Below, in pieces: positions 34,406-43,390 of a stretch of DNA of 64,000 bases. This DNA is from Enterobacter cloacae (GTDB lineage: Bacteria > Pseudomonadota > Gammaproteobacteria > Enterobacterales > Enterobacteriaceae). Position numbers and translations under genes: made by a program. Below the pieces are notes generated by a model. That model saw nothing but the letters and a program-made list of their open reading frames with translations, was not told the DNA's origin and did not search any database. Where the stretch lies: positions 1,364,001 to 1,428,000 of the forward strand of contig NZ_CP056117.1 of NCBI RefSeq assembly GCF_013375935.1, given 5' to 3'. Numbering within the stretch: the stretch's first letter is position 1; each line of letters starts with the position of its first letter.

Positions 34406-35119
34406 ATGGAAAAAGCGATGTTAACGTTCGACAAGGTCAACGCGCACTACGGCAAGATCCAGGCGCTGCACGACGTCAGCCTGCACATCAATCAGGGCGA
34501 AATCGTTACGCTAATCGGGGCCAACGGCGCGGGTAAAACCACGCTGCTCGGCACCCTGTGCGGCGACCCGCGCGCCACCAGCGGGCGGATCGTGTTCGAT
34601 GGCAAAGACATTACCGACTGGCAGACCGCCAAAATCATGCGTGAAGCGGTGGCCATCGTTCCGGAAGGGCGTCGCGTGTTTTCCCGCATGACGGTGGAAG
34701 AGAACCTGGCGATGGGCGGCTTCTTTGCTCACCGCGATGAATACCAGACCCGCATCAAGTGGGTGTACGAACTCTTCCCGCGCCTGTGGGAGCGCCGCAT
34801 TCAGCGTGCGGGCACTATGTCCGGCGGCGAGCAGCAGATGCTGGCGATTGGCCGCGCGCTGATGAGCCAGCCGCGCCTGCTGCTGCTGGACGAGCCGTCG
34901 CTGGGCCTTGCGCCGATCATCATCCAGCAGATTTTCGACACCATCGAGCAGCTGCGCAAAGAGGGAATGACCATTTTCCTCGTCGAGCAGAACGCCAACC
35001 AGGCGCTGAAGCTCGCGGACCGCGGCTACGTGCTGGAAAACGGACGCGTGGTGCTCTCCGATACCGGCGACGCGCTGCTGGCGAACGAGGCGGTGCGGAG
35101 CGCGTATTTAGGCGGATAG
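34406..35119 (+). CDS. livF: Branched-chain amino acid ABC ATPase LivF
   Basis: A 237-residue ATPase with Walker A GANGAGKTTLLGTLCG, signature MSGGEQQMLAIGRALM, Walker B LLLLDEPSLGLAP and the Q-loop/EGRRVFSRMTV region typical of LivF. The start MEKAMLTFDKVNAHYG follows the livG stop directly (TAAG ATG). It is the last gene of the operon, with a family terminator ten bases after its stop. Confidence 0.96.
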   Translation: MEKAMLTFDKVNAHYGKIQALHDVSLHINQGEIVTLIGANGAGKTTLLGTLCGDPRATSGRIVFDGKDITDWQTAKIMREAVAIVPEGRRVFSRMTVEENLAMGGFFAHRDEYQTRIKWVYELFPRLWERRIQRAGTMSGGEQQMLAIGRALMSQPRLLLLDEPSLGLAPIIIQQIFDTIEQLRKEGMTIFLVEQNANQALKLADRGYVLENGRVVLSDTGDALLANEAVRSAYLGG

Positions 35120-35128
35120 GTAAAAGCA

Positions 35129-35155
35129 AAATGGCAACGCACGTTGCCATTTTTA
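35129..35155 (+). terminator. livF terminator, GGCAAC/GTTGCC family
   Basis: AAAATGGCAACG-CA-CGTTGCCATTTTT hairpin with T-run, preceded by GTAAAAGC. Confidence 0.92.
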
Positions 35156-35160
35156 GTGTT

Positions 35161-35210
35161 TTCTCCCTCTCCCCGTGGGAGAGGGCCGGGGTGAGGGCAC
35201 CAGACCGCAC
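35161..35210 (+). repeat. REP-like palindromic element downstream of livF
   Basis: TCCCTCTCCCCGTGGGAGAG hairpin core and tail GGGGTGAGGGCACCAGACCGCAC. It follows the livF terminator after six bases. Confidence 0.85.
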
Positions 35211-35266
35211 CCAACCACCCAACCCCCCAACCCCCTTCACACAACCATCATCCCCCTGACGCTTTG

Positions 35267-35306
35267 CCGTCATTTATCTGTAAGCAAACGGTTATTTTTC
35301 TGTCAT
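35267..35306 (+). promoter_or_regulatory. Tandem Pho boxes of the ugp operon
   Basis: Four 7-base units at exact 11-base spacing: CCGTCAT (35267), CTGTAAG (35278), CGGTTAT (35289) and CTGTCAT (35300), separated by A/T-rich 4-base spacers. This is the layout of two adjacent PhoB boxes (consensus CTGTCAT-N4-CTGTCAT). A weak -10 such as CATGTT (35317-35322) follows at the distance used by PhoB-activated promoters. The ugp operon is a classic Pho regulon member in E. coli. Confidence 0.8.
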
Positions 35307-35379
35307 TCGAGCATGTCATGTTACCTCGCGAGCACAAAACGCGTGATATCGCGCATCCGGCACAATAAGAGAGATGACA

Positions 35380-36696
35380 ATGACATCGTTACGACACACG
35401 GCTTTGGGTCTGGCAATCGGTCTGGCTTTTGCGACGAACGCAATGGCTGTGACCACCATTCCGTTCTGGCATTCCATGGAAGGGGAGTTGGGTAAAGAGG
35501 TTGATTCTCTGGCGCAGCGTTTCAACGACACCCATCCGGATTACAAAATTGTGCCGGTCTACAAAGGCAACTACGAGCAGAGCCTGAGCGCGGGCATTGC
35601 CGCCTTCCGTACCGGTAACGCACCTGCGTTGCTACAGGTGTATGAAGTAGGTACCGCGACCATGATGGCCTCCAAAGCCATCAAGCCGGTGTACGAAGTG
35701 TTTAAAGAGGCGGGTATCAGCTTTGATGAATCCCGTTTCGTGCCGACCGTGGCGGGCTATTACACCGATTCTAAAACCGGTCACCTGCTGTCGCAGCCGT
35801 TTAACAGCTCCACCCCGGTGCTGTACTACAACAAAGACGCCTTTAAAAAAGCCGGTTTAGATCCGGAGCAGCCGCCAAAAACCTGGCAGGATCTGGCGGA
35901 GTACACCGCGAAGCTGAAAGCGGCGGGGATGAAGTGCGGCTACGCCAGCGGCTGGCAGGGCTGGATCCAGATTGAAAACTTCAGCGCCTGGCACGGCCTG
36001 CCGGTAGCCACTAAAAACAACGGTTTCGACGGTACCGACGCGGTACTGGAGTTCAACAAGCCGGAGCAGGTAAAGCACATCGCGCTGCTTGAAGCCCTGA
36101 ACAAGAAGGGCGATTTCAGCTACTTCGGGCGCAAGGACGAATCCACCGAGAAGTTCTACAACGGCGACTGCGCGATTACTACCGCGTCTTCCGGCTCGCT
36201 GGCCGATATCCGTCACTACGCCAAATTCAACTACGGCGTGGGCATGATGCCGTATGACGCCGACGTGAAGGGCGCGCCGCAGAACGCCATCATCGGCGGG
36301 GCGAGCCTGTGGGTGATGCAGGGTAAAGACGCCGGCACCTACAAGGGCGTGGCCGAGTTCCTCGATTTCCTGGCGAAGCCGGAAAACGCCGCCGAATGGC
36401 ACCAGAAAACCGGCTATCTGCCGATCACCAAAGCCGCGTATGACCTGACCCGCGAGCAGGGCTTCTACAGCAAGAACCCGGGGGCGGACATTGCGACGCG
36501 CCAGATGCTGAACAAGCCGCCGCTGCCGTTCACCAAGGGCCTGCGTCTGGGCAACATGCCGCAGATCCGCACCATCGTTGATGAAGAGCTGGAAAGCGTG
36601 TGGACCGGGAAGAAAACGCCACAGCAGGCGCTGGATTCCGCGGTAGAGCGCGGGAATCAGCTGCTGCGCCGCTTTGAGCAGTCGACGAAGTCTTAA
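35380..36696 (+). CDS. ugpB: sn-Glycerol-3-phosphate-binding protein UgpB
   Basis: A 438-residue periplasmic binding protein for sn-glycerol-3-phosphate and glycerophosphodiesters. Signal peptide [20 protein letters not shown] with cleavage after AMA; mature start [20 protein letters not shown]. Further matches to E. coli UgpB include [18 protein letters not shown] and [15 protein letters not shown]. The second ATG (35380) is chosen because GAGAG is six bases upstream; the ATG two codons earlier touches it. First gene of ugpBAECQ, separated from ugpA by 129 bases holding a double palindromic repeat. Confidence 0.96.
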   Translation: MTSLRHTALGLAIGLAFATNAMAVTTIPFWHSMEGELGKEVDSLAQRFNDTHPDYKIVPVYKGNYEQSLSAGIAAFRTGNAPALLQVYEVGTATMMASKAIKPVYEVFKEAGISFDESRFVPTVAGYYTDSKTGHLLSQPFNSSTPVLYYNKDAFKKAGLDPEQPPKTWQDLAEYTAKLKAAGMKCGYASGWQGWIQIENFSAWHGLPVATKNNGFDGTDAVLEFNKPEQVKHIALLEALNKKGDFSYFGRKDESTEKFYNGDCAITTASSGSLADIRHYAKFNYGVGMMPYDADVKGAPQNAIIGGASLWVMQGKDAGTYKGVAEFLDFLAKPENAAEWHQKTGYLPITKAAYDLTREQGFYSKNPGADIATRQMLNKPPLPFTKGLRLGNMPQIRTIVDEELESVWTGKKTPQQALDSAVERGNQLLRRFEQSTKS

Positions 36697-36707
36697 TTAA
36701 AACCTTA

Positions 36708-36804
36708 CCCCTCACCCTAACCCTCTCCCCCTAGGGGAGAGGGGACTGCACGGAGCCGTCTTTTCTCCCTCGCCCCTATGGGGAGAGGGCCGGGGTGAGG
36801 GGCG
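36708..36804 (+). repeat. Paired REP-like (BIME-type) element between ugpB and ugpA
   Basis: Two hairpins: CTCTCCCC-CTA-GGGGAGAG then CTCGCCCCTATGGGGAGAG, linked by GACTGCACGGAGCCGTCTTT. It closely resembles the paired element at 42599-42680. It lies inside an operon between binding protein and permease genes. Confidence 0.85.
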
Positions 36805-36825
36805 AAAACCTACTTGAGCTAACCT

Positions 36826-37713
36826 ATGTCATCATCCCGTGCGGTGTTCCGTTCCCGCTGGCTGCCGTATCTGCTGGTCGCGCCGCAGCTGGTCATCACC
36901 GTTATCTTCTTTATCTGGCCTGCGGGCGAAGCGCTGTGGTACTCGGTGCAAAGCGTCGATCCGTTCGGGCTTTCCAGCCAGTTTGTCGGGCTGGATAACT
37001 TCACCGCGCTTTTTCATGACAGCTACTATCTGGACTCCTTCTGGACGACCATCGAATTCAGCGCTCTGGTCACCGTGAGCGGCCTTGTCGTCTCGCTGTT
37101 TTTCGCCGCGCTGGTGGATTACGTGGTGCGCGGCAGCCGCCTGTACCAGACGCTGATGCTGCTGCCGTACGCCGTCGCTCCGGCCGTGGCGGCCGTGCTG
37201 TGGATCTTCCTGTTTAACCCCGGCCGCGGGTTGATCACCCATTTTCTGGCAGAGCTGGGTTACGACTGGAACCACGCCCAGCACAGCGGGCAGGCGATGT
37301 TCCTGGTGGTGTTCGCCTCGGTGTGGAAGCAGATTAGCTATAACTTCCTGTTCTTCTTTGCCGCGCTGCAGTCCATCCCGCGCTCGCTGGTGGAGGCCGC
37401 CGCCATTGACGGCGCAGGCCCGATCCGCCGCTTCTTCAGGCTGTCGCTGCCGCTGATTGCCCCGGTGAGTTTCTTCCTGCTGGTGGTCAACCTCGTGTAC
37501 GCCTTCTTCGACACCTTCCCGGTGATCGACGCGGCGACCGCGGGCGGACCGGTGCAGGCGACCACCACACTGATTTATAAAATCTACCGCGAAGGCTTTG
37601 CCGGTCTGGATCTTTCGGCCTCTGCCGCCCAGTCGGTGGTGCTGATGTTCCTCGTCATCATCCTGACGGTGGTGCAGTTCCGCTATGTTGAAAGTAAGGT
37701 GCGCTACCAATGA
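36826..37713 (+). CDS. ugpA: Glycerol-3-phosphate ABC permease UgpA
   Basis: A 295-residue permease with six helices ([20 protein letters not shown] first). The coupling EAA loop is visible in [20 protein letters not shown]. With UgpE it forms the membrane path of the importer. The stop overlaps the ugpE start by four bases. Confidence 0.95.
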   Translation: MSSSRAVFRSRWLPYLLVAPQLVITVIFFIWPAGEALWYSVQSVDPFGLSSQFVGLDNFTALFHDSYYLDSFWTTIEFSALVTVSGLVVSLFFAALVDYVVRGSRLYQTLMLLPYAVAPAVAAVLWIFLFNPGRGLITHFLAELGYDWNHAQHSGQAMFLVVFASVWKQISYNFLFFFAALQSIPRSLVEAAAIDGAGPIRRFFRLSLPLIAPVSFFLLVVNLVYAFFDTFPVIDAATAGGPVQATTTLIYKIYREGFAGLDLSASAAQSVVLMFLVIILTVVQFRYVESKVRYQ

Positions 37714-38555
37714 TTGAGAACCGTCGCGGGCTGACGATTTTCAGCCATACCATGCTGATTCTGGGCATTCTCGTCATCCTGTTCCCGCTGTACGTGGCGT
37801 TTGTCGCCGCCACGCTGGACACCAGGGCGGTGTTCGACACGCCGATGACGCTGATCCCGGGCACGCACCTCTTCGAGAACATGAAGACCATCTGGACCCA
37901 GGGCGTGGGCGCCAACAGCGCGCCGTTCTGGCTGATGATGCTCAACAGCTTCATCATGGCGTTCGGCATTACGGTGGGCAAAATTACCGTGTCGATGCTC
38001 TCGGCCTTCGCCATCGTCTGGTTCCGCTTTCCGCTGCGTAACCTGTTCTTCTGGATGATATTTATCACCCTGATGCTGCCGGTGGAGGTACGTATCTTTC
38101 CCACGGTAGAGGTAATCGCCAACCTGAAGATGCTCGACAGCTACGCGGGCTTAACCCTGCCGCTGATGGCCTCCGCGACCGCCACCTTCCTGTTCCGCCA
38201 GTTCTTTATGACCCTGCCGGACGAGCTGATTGAGGCCGCGCGCATTGACGGCGCCTCGCCGATGCGCTTCTTCCGCGACATCGTGCTGCCGCTGTCGAAA
38301 ACCAACCTCGCGGCGCTGTTTGTGATCACCTTTATCTACGGCTGGAACCAGTACCTGTGGCCGCTGCTGATTATTCAGGACGTCAACCTCGGCACCGCCG
38401 TGGCGGGCATCAAGGGCATGATCGCCACCGGCGAAGGCACCACCCTCTGGAACCAGGTGATGGCGGCGATGCTGCTCACCCTTATCCCCCCGGTCGTTAT
38501 CGTTTTAGCCATGCAGCGTGCGTTTGTGCGTGGTTTAGTGGACAGTGAGAAATAA
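37710..38555 (+). CDS. ugpE: Glycerol-3-phosphate ABC permease UgpE
   Basis: A 281-residue permease, [20 protein letters not shown] at the start, with six helices and the EAA loop [20 protein letters not shown]. Partner of UgpA. The ugpC start follows its stop after one base. Confidence 0.95.
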   Translation: MIENRRGLTIFSHTMLILGILVILFPLYVAFVAATLDTRAVFDTPMTLIPGTHLFENMKTIWTQGVGANSAPFWLMMLNSFIMAFGITVGKITVSMLSAFAIVWFRFPLRNLFFWMIFITLMLPVEVRIFPTVEVIANLKMLDSYAGLTLPLMASATATFLFRQFFMTLPDELIEAARIDGASPMRFFRDIVLPLSKTNLAALFVITFIYGWNQYLWPLLIIQDVNLGTAVAGIKGMIATGEGTTLWNQVMAAMLLTLIPPVVIVLAMQRAFVRGLVDSEK

Positions 38556-38556
38556 G

Positions 38557-39627
38557 ATGGCAGGTTTAAAACTTCAGGCAGTCACCAAAAGCTGGGATGG
38601 TAAAACCCAGGTCATTCAGCCGCTCACCCTCGACGTGGCGGACGGAGAATTTATCGTGATGGTCGGCCCGTCCGGCTGCGGCAAATCGACGCTGCTGCGC
38701 ATGGTGGCGGGGCTTGAACGCGTTACCTCTGGCGATATCTGGATCGACCGCCAGCGCGTCACCGAGATGGAGCCAAAAGATCGCGGCATCGCGATGGTGT
38801 TCCAGAACTACGCTCTCTATCCGCACATGAGCGTGGAGGAGAACATGGCGTGGGGGCTGAAAATTCGCGGGATGGGCAAAGGCCATATTGAGGCACGGGT
38901 GAAAGAGGCGGCGCGCATTCTGGAGCTGGACGGCCTGCTCAAGCGCCGCCCGCGCGAACTCTCCGGCGGCCAGCGCCAGCGCGTGGCGATGGGGCGCGCC
39001 ATCGTGCGCGATCCGGCGGTGTTCCTGTTCGACGAACCGCTCTCGAACCTCGACGCCAAGCTGCGCGTGCAGATGCGCCTGGAGCTGCAGCAGCTGCACC
39101 GCCGTCTGAAAACCACCTCCCTGTACGTAACCCACGATCAGGTTGAAGCCATGACCCTCGCCCAGCGGGTGATGGTGATGAATAAAGGCGTTGCCGAACA
39201 GATTGGCACGCCGGTGGAGGTGTACGAAAAACCGGCCAGCCGCTTCGTGGCGAGCTTTATCGGCAGCCCGGCGATGAACCTGCTGGACGGGCGAATCAAT
39301 AGTGCGGGAACCCACTTTGAACTGGAAAGCGGGATGGCATTGCCCGTCAACTGGTACTATCGTGGCTACGCCGGGCGTAAGATGACGCTCGGTATCCGCC
39401 CGGAGCATATTGGTTTAACCTCTCAGGCGGAGGGCGGCGTGCCGCTGGTGATGGACACGCTGGAGATGCTGGGCGCGGACAACCTGGCGCACGGACGCTG
39501 GGGCGAGCAAAAGCTGGTGGTGCGTCTGCCGCATCAGGAGCGCCCGAAAGCAGGCAGCACGCTGTGGCTGCATATGCCGGAAAATCACCTGCACTTATTT
39601 GATGGTGAAACAGGACAACGAGTATGA
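38557..39627 (+). CDS. ugpC: Glycerol-3-phosphate ABC ATPase UgpC
   Basis: A 356-residue MalK-type ATPase: Walker [17 protein letters not shown], signature [16 protein letters not shown], Walker [17 protein letters not shown], switch His in [10 protein letters not shown], then a C-terminal TOBE/regulatory domain from about residue 235 ([20 protein letters not shown]). In E. coli the C-terminal domain mediates inhibition by internal phosphate. Start [11 protein letters not shown] is preferred to an upstream GTG-type frame extension. It overlaps ugpQ by four bases. Confidence 0.96.
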   Translation: MAGLKLQAVTKSWDGKTQVIQPLTLDVADGEFIVMVGPSGCGKSTLLRMVAGLERVTSGDIWIDRQRVTEMEPKDRGIAMVFQNYALYPHMSVEENMAWGLKIRGMGKGHIEARVKEAARILELDGLLKRRPRELSGGQRQRVAMGRAIVRDPAVFLFDEPLSNLDAKLRVQMRLELQQLHRRLKTTSLYVTHDQVEAMTLAQRVMVMNKGVAEQIGTPVEVYEKPASRFVASFIGSPAMNLLDGRINSAGTHFELESGMALPVNWYYRGYAGRKMTLGIRPEHIGLTSQAEGGVPLVMDTLEMLGADNLAHGRWGEQKLVVRLPHQERPKAGSTLWLHMPENHLHLFDGETGQRV

Positions 39628-40364
39628 GCAACTGGCCTTATCCCCGCATCGTCGCCCACCGTGGCGGCGGTAAGCTGGCGCCGGAAAACACCCTGGCGGC
39701 AATTGACGCTGGCGCACGCTTCGGCCACACGATGATCGAGTTTGACGCCAAGCTGTCGAAAGACGGCGAAATATTTCTGCTGCATGACGACAACCTTGAA
39801 CGCACCAGCAACGGCTGGGGCGTGGCGGGTGAACTGCCGTGGCGCGATCTGCTGAAGGTGGACGCCGGAAGCTGGTACAGCAGCGAATTTAAGGGCGAGC
39901 CGCTGCCGCTGCTGGCGGAAGTGGCGGACCGCTGTCGTCAGCACGGCATGATGGCCAATATCGAAATCAAACCGACCACCGGCACCGGGCCGCTGACGGG
40001 CAAAGTCATCGCGCTGGCCGCGCGCGAGCTGTGGGAAGGGATGACCGCGCCGCTGCTGTCATCGTTTGACGTTGACGCGCTGGCAGCGGCGCAGGAAGCG
40101 GCACCGGAGCTGCCCCGCGGGCTGCTGCTGGACGAGTGGCGCGAGGACTGGCGCGAGCTGACGACCCGCTTAGGCTGCGTGTCGATCCACCTCAACCACA
40201 AGCTGCTGGATGAGGCGCGCGTGACGGCGCTGAAGGCGGCCGGTCTGCGCATTCTGGTGTATACCGTCAACAAACCCCAGCGCGCGGCCGAACTGCTGCG
40301 CTGGGGCGTGGACAGCATCTGCACCGATGAGATTGATCGGATCGGGCCGAACTTTACTTATTAA
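39624..40364 (+). CDS. ugpQ: Cytoplasmic glycerophosphodiester phosphodiesterase UgpQ
   Basis: A 246-residue GDPD-family enzyme that cleaves imported glycerophosphodiesters to glycerol-3-phosphate and alcohol. The catalytic motif is present near the N-terminus: [18 protein letters not shown] and, 40 residues on, [20 protein letters not shown] (the HR...E.D...H.D pattern). No signal peptide, as expected for the cytosolic enzyme. Last gene of the ugp operon; its 3' end overlaps convergent yhhA by 11 bases. Confidence 0.95.
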   Translation: MSNWPYPRIVAHRGGGKLAPENTLAAIDAGARFGHTMIEFDAKLSKDGEIFLLHDDNLERTSNGWGVAGELPWRDLLKVDAGSWYSSEFKGEPLPLLAEVADRCRQHGMMANIEIKPTTGTGPLTGKVIALAARELWEGMTAPLLSSFDVDALAAAQEAAPELPRGLLLDEWREDWRELTTRLGCVSIHLNHKLLDEARVTALKAAGLRILVYTVNKPQRAAELLRWGVDSICTDEIDRIGPNFTY

Positions 40365-40725
40365 GCATGCTGCCGTTCTGCTGGGTCGGCAGCATATGCT
40401 GCTGACCGCCGCTTTGCGACATTCCGCCTCCTAACATCCCGCCGTTTGAATTGGGCAGCGGCTGCTCGCGCATCTGGCCCTGCTGGACGCGCTGGGTGTT
40501 GGCGTTCATCTGGCTTTGCAGGTGCTGCTGCTGCACCTGCGTCTGCGTTTTTAACTGCTGATTGAGCATTCCTTTCTGCTGCTGTTGCTGGTTCATCATC
40601 TCGGTCTGCATGCGCTGCTGGCTCGGGATCACGTAGCCCGGCTGGTTCGGGTTGTTCAGCGTGTTGAGCGGCTGTGCGAGCGCGGCGAACGGGAGCAGCA
40701 CGATCAGGATCGGTAATCGTTTCAT
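40354..40725 (-). CDS. yhhA: DUF2756 Gln/Met-rich periplasmic protein YhhA
   Basis: A 123-residue secreted protein of unknown function. It starts with signal peptide [18 protein letters not shown], then is dominated by Gln, Met and Asn, including [10 protein letters not shown] and [11 protein letters not shown], and ends with a Gly/Ser-rich tail. It matches E. coli YhhA. AAGGAGGAG lies seven bases before the ATG. Its stop is inside the end of ugpQ, so transcripts of the two genes overlap tail to tail. Confidence 0.9.
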   Translation of the reverse strand: MKRLPILIVLLPFAALAQPLNTLNNPNQPGYVIPSQQRMQTEMMNQQQQQKGMLNQQLKTQTQVQQQHLQSQMNANTQRVQQGQMREQPLPNSNGGMLGGGMSQSGGQQHMLPTQQNGSMLNK

Positions 40726-40847
40726 GGTTATCTCCTCCTTTGAGGCTTCTCTTAAGTTTACTCCGATTCCACCATAACGATGATTTTTTAGGAGTTGTGA
40801 ACCAGGCTTAAGCGGGGAATATGGGCCCCTTCACCTGGAGAACAATA

Positions 40848-42593
40848 ATGATGAAACCAACCTTTTTGCGCTGGGTTGCCATCGCTGCGCTGATGGCAGG
40901 GGGTACATTTACCGTGGCGGCCAATCCGCCCGCCGCGCCTCCGGTGTCGTACGGCGTGGAGGAGGACGTTTTCCACCCCGTGCGGGCGACGCACGGCATG
41001 GTGGCCTCGGTTGACGCGCTGGCGACGCAGGTGGGCGTTGATATTCTTAAGCAGGGGGGCAACGCGGTGGATGCGGCGGTCGCGGTAGGGTACGCGCTGG
41101 CCGTAACGCACCCGCAGGCGGGGAATCTGGGCGGCGGCGGGTTTATGCTGCTGCGCACCAAAGACGGCAAAACCACGGCCATCGACTTCCGCGAAATGGC
41201 GCCCGGCCAGGCCACGCGCGATATGTTCCTCGACGATCAGGGCAACCCTGACAGCAAAAAATCCCTGACCTCGCACCTTGCGTCCGGCACGCCGGGCACC
41301 GTTGCGGGCTTCTCGCTGGCGCTGGAAAAATACGGCACCATGCCGCTGAACAAGGTGGTCCAGCCTGCCATTAAGCTGGCGCGCGACGGCTTCGTGGTCA
41401 ACGACGCGCTGGCGGACGATCTCAAAACCTACGGCAGCGAAGTCATTCCGAACCATGAAAACAGCAAAGCTATTTTCTGGAAAGACGGCGAGCCGCTGAA
41501 GAAGGGCGACAGGCTGGTGCAGAAGAACCTGGCAACCAGCCTGGAGCGCATTGCGGAGCACGGCCCGGACGCCTTCTATAAAGGGGCGATAGCCGACCAG
41601 ATTGCCAGTGAAATGCAAAAGAACGGCGGGCTGATTACCAAAGCGGATCTGGCGGAATACAGGGCGGTGGAGCGCGAGCCGATTAGCGGCACCTATCGCG
41701 GGTATGAGGTGTTCTCCATGCCGCCGCCGTCGTCCGGCGGTATTCACATCGTGCAGATCCTCAACATTCTTGAAAACTTCGATATGCACAAGTTCGGCTT
41801 CGGCAGCGCGGACGCCATGCAGGTAATGGCCGAGGCGGAAAAACGCGCCTACGCGGACCGCTCGGAATACCTTGGTGATCCGGACTTCGTGAAGGTGCCC
41901 TGGCAGGCGCTAACCAACAAAGCCTATGCCAAATCCATAGCCGATGGGATCGACATCAACAAGGCGAAGCCGTCGAGCGAGATCCGCCCCGGCAAGCTGG
42001 CACCGTATGAAAGCAACCAGACCACGCACTTCTCGGTGGTGGACAAAGACGGTAACGCGGTAGCGGTGACCTATACGCTCAACACCACGTTCGGGACCGG
42101 GATAGTGGCGGGCAACAGCGGTATTCTGATGAATAACGAGATGGATGACTTCTCCGCCAAGCCGGGCGTGCCGAACGTGTACGGACTGGTGGGCGGAGAC
42201 GCCAACGCCGTGGGGCCGAAGAAACGTCCGCTGTCGTCCATGTCGCCCACCATCGTGGTGAAAGACGGCAAAACGTGGCTGGTGACGGGCAGCCCTGGCG
42301 GCAGCCGTATTATCACCACCGTGCTGCAAATGGTAGTGAACAGCATTGATTTTGGCATGAACGTGGCGGAAGCGACCAATGCGCCGCGCTTTCACCACCA
42401 GTGGCTGCCGGACGAGCTGCGCGTGGAGAAGGGCTTTAGCCCGGATACCCTGAAGCTGCTGGAGCAGCGCGGACAGAAGGTGGCGGTGAAGGAGGCGATG
42501 GGCAGCACCCAGAGCATCATGGTCGGGCCGGACGGGGCGCTGTTTGGCGCGTCGGACCCGCGTTCGGTGGATGATTTAACGGCGGGGTATTGA
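40848..42593 (+). CDS. ggt: Gamma-glutamyltranspeptidase
   Basis: A 581-residue periplasmic enzyme that hydrolyses or transpeptidates glutathione and other gamma-glutamyl compounds. It is made as a proenzyme: signal peptide MMKPTFLRWVAIAALMAGGT, large subunit, then autocleavage before the nucleophilic Thr in YESNQTTHFSVVD. Other landmarks: GGNAVDAAVAVGYALAVTHP, PPPSSGGIHIVQILNIL and the oxyanion GSPGGSRII. Length and sequence match E. coli Ggt (580). Start chosen by signal peptide and homology. Confidence 0.96.
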   Translation: MMKPTFLRWVAIAALMAGGTFTVAANPPAAPPVSYGVEEDVFHPVRATHGMVASVDALATQVGVDILKQGGNAVDAAVAVGYALAVTHPQAGNLGGGGFMLLRTKDGKTTAIDFREMAPGQATRDMFLDDQGNPDSKKSLTSHLASGTPGTVAGFSLALEKYGTMPLNKVVQPAIKLARDGFVVNDALADDLKTYGSEVIPNHENSKAIFWKDGEPLKKGDRLVQKNLATSLERIAEHGPDAFYKGAIADQIASEMQKNGGLITKADLAEYRAVEREPISGTYRGYEVFSMPPPSSGGIHIVQILNILENFDMHKFGFGSADAMQVMAEAEKRAYADRSEYLGDPDFVKVPWQALTNKAYAKSIADGIDINKAKPSSEIRPGKLAPYESNQTTHFSVVDKDGNAVAVTYTLNTTFGTGIVAGNSGILMNNEMDDFSAKPGVPNVYGLVGGDANAVGPKKRPLSSMSPTIVVKDGKTWLVTGSPGGSRIITTVLQMVVNSIDFGMNVAEATNAPRFHHQWLPDELRVEKGFSPDTLKLLEQRGQKVAVKEAMGSTQSIMVGPDGALFGASDPRSVDDLTAGY

Positions 42594-42598
42594 GGGCT

Positions 42599-42680
42599 CC
42601 CCTCACCCTAACCCTCTCCCCATAGGGGAGAGGGGATTGCACGGTGCGGTCTTTTCTCCCTCGCCCCTTTGGGGAGAGGG
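42599..42680. repeat. Paired REP-like (BIME-type) element between ggt and yhhY
   Basis: CTCTCCCC-ATA-GGGGAGAG and CTCGCCCCTTTGGGGAGAG hairpins joined by GATTGCACGGTGCGGTCTTT. It fills the gap between the two convergent stop codons. Confidence 0.85.
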
Positions 42681-42681
42681 G

Positions 42682-43170
42682 TTACTTCATCCGCGCCATA
42701 TAATACGCGTCCACATACTCACCGTTGCGCAGGGCAAAGCGCTTTCCGGTCCCCTCAATCTCAAAACCGTGCTTTTTGTACACCGCGATTGCCGGTTCGT
42801 TATCAACAAACACCGTCAGCTCAATGCGATCGACGCGCAGCCAGTTGTCGCACATATCGATCATGGTGCGCATCAGGGCGCTGGCGACGCCACGGTTTTG
42901 CCACTGCGCGCCCACGCTGATGCCAAAATCGGCAACGTGGCTGCGGCGCGGACGTGGCGCAACCGCAAGGCACAGGTGTCCGGCAACGGTGCCGTCGATA
43001 CAGGCGACCAGCTGTTTAATGCCCGGCTGGTCGGCGAGCCGCTCCTGCCACATCTGCTCTGAGGGATGAGGAACCTGTAGCGTGTTGTGATACACCTCCG
43101 GCTGGGCGTGGATCTGACGAATGGCGTCATAATCTTTCGGTTCAGCGTGGCGTATCACTATCTCACTCAT
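42682..43170 (-). CDS. yhhY: GNAT-family L-amino acid N-acetyltransferase YhhY (AaaT)
   Basis: A 162-residue GNAT acetyltransferase beginning MSEIVIRHAEPKDYDAIRQI. The acetyl-CoA binding motif is QWQNRGVASALMRTM (Q/RxxGxG/A) and the C-terminal FVDNEPAIAVYKKHGFEIEG is standard. E. coli YhhY (AaaT) acetylates L-phenylalanine, L-methionine and related compounds. It is transcribed away from ryhB. Confidence 0.93.
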   Translation of the reverse strand: MSEIVIRHAEPKDYDAIRQIHAQPEVYHNTLQVPHPSEQMWQERLADQPGIKQLVACIDGTVAGHLCLAVAPRPRRSHVADFGISVGAQWQNRGVASALMRTMIDMCDNWLRVDRIELTVFVDNEPAIAVYKKHGFEIEGTGKRFALRNGEYVDAYYMARMK

Positions 43171-43264
43171 TCCTTCATCCTCGGTCAGTTAAAAGTCCCT
43201 TCCAACATCAATGACTTTAAATTTCGAGTCAATCGCTATTTTTTGCAAAAAGTGTTGGACAAGT

Positions 43265-43285
43265 GCGAATGAGAATGATTATTAT
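43265..43285 (+). promoter_or_regulatory. Fur box and -10 region of ryhB
   Basis: AATGAGAATGATTATT (43268-43283) agrees with the Fur consensus AATGATAATCATTATC at about 13 of 16 positions. It covers the -10 region (GATTAT at 43277 or TATTAT at 43280). A TTGGAC at 43255-43260 may be the -35 box. Confidence 0.85.
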
Positions 43286-43291
43286 TGCTCT

Positions 43292-43385
43292 GCGTTCAGG
43301 AAGACCTCTGCGGTAACCTGAAAGCACGACATTGCTCACATTGCTTCCAGTATTACTTTAGCCAGCTTCTAGCTGGCTTTTTTTT
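43292..43385 (+). ncRNA. ryhB: Iron-responsive small RNA RyhB
   Basis: The sequence from GCGTTCAGGAAGACC to the T-run is clearly homologous to the 90-nt E. coli RyhB: the central GAAAGCACGACATTGCTCAC and CATTGCTTCCAGTATTACTT blocks, which hold the mRNA-pairing seed, are conserved almost base for base. The 3' end is the terminator AGCCAGC-TTCTA-GCTGGCT followed by eight T. It is expressed under iron starvation through release of Fur and, with Hfq, represses mRNAs of iron-using proteins. Position between yhhY and yhhX agrees with E. coli. Confidence 0.95.
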
Positions 43386-43390
43386 GCTTT

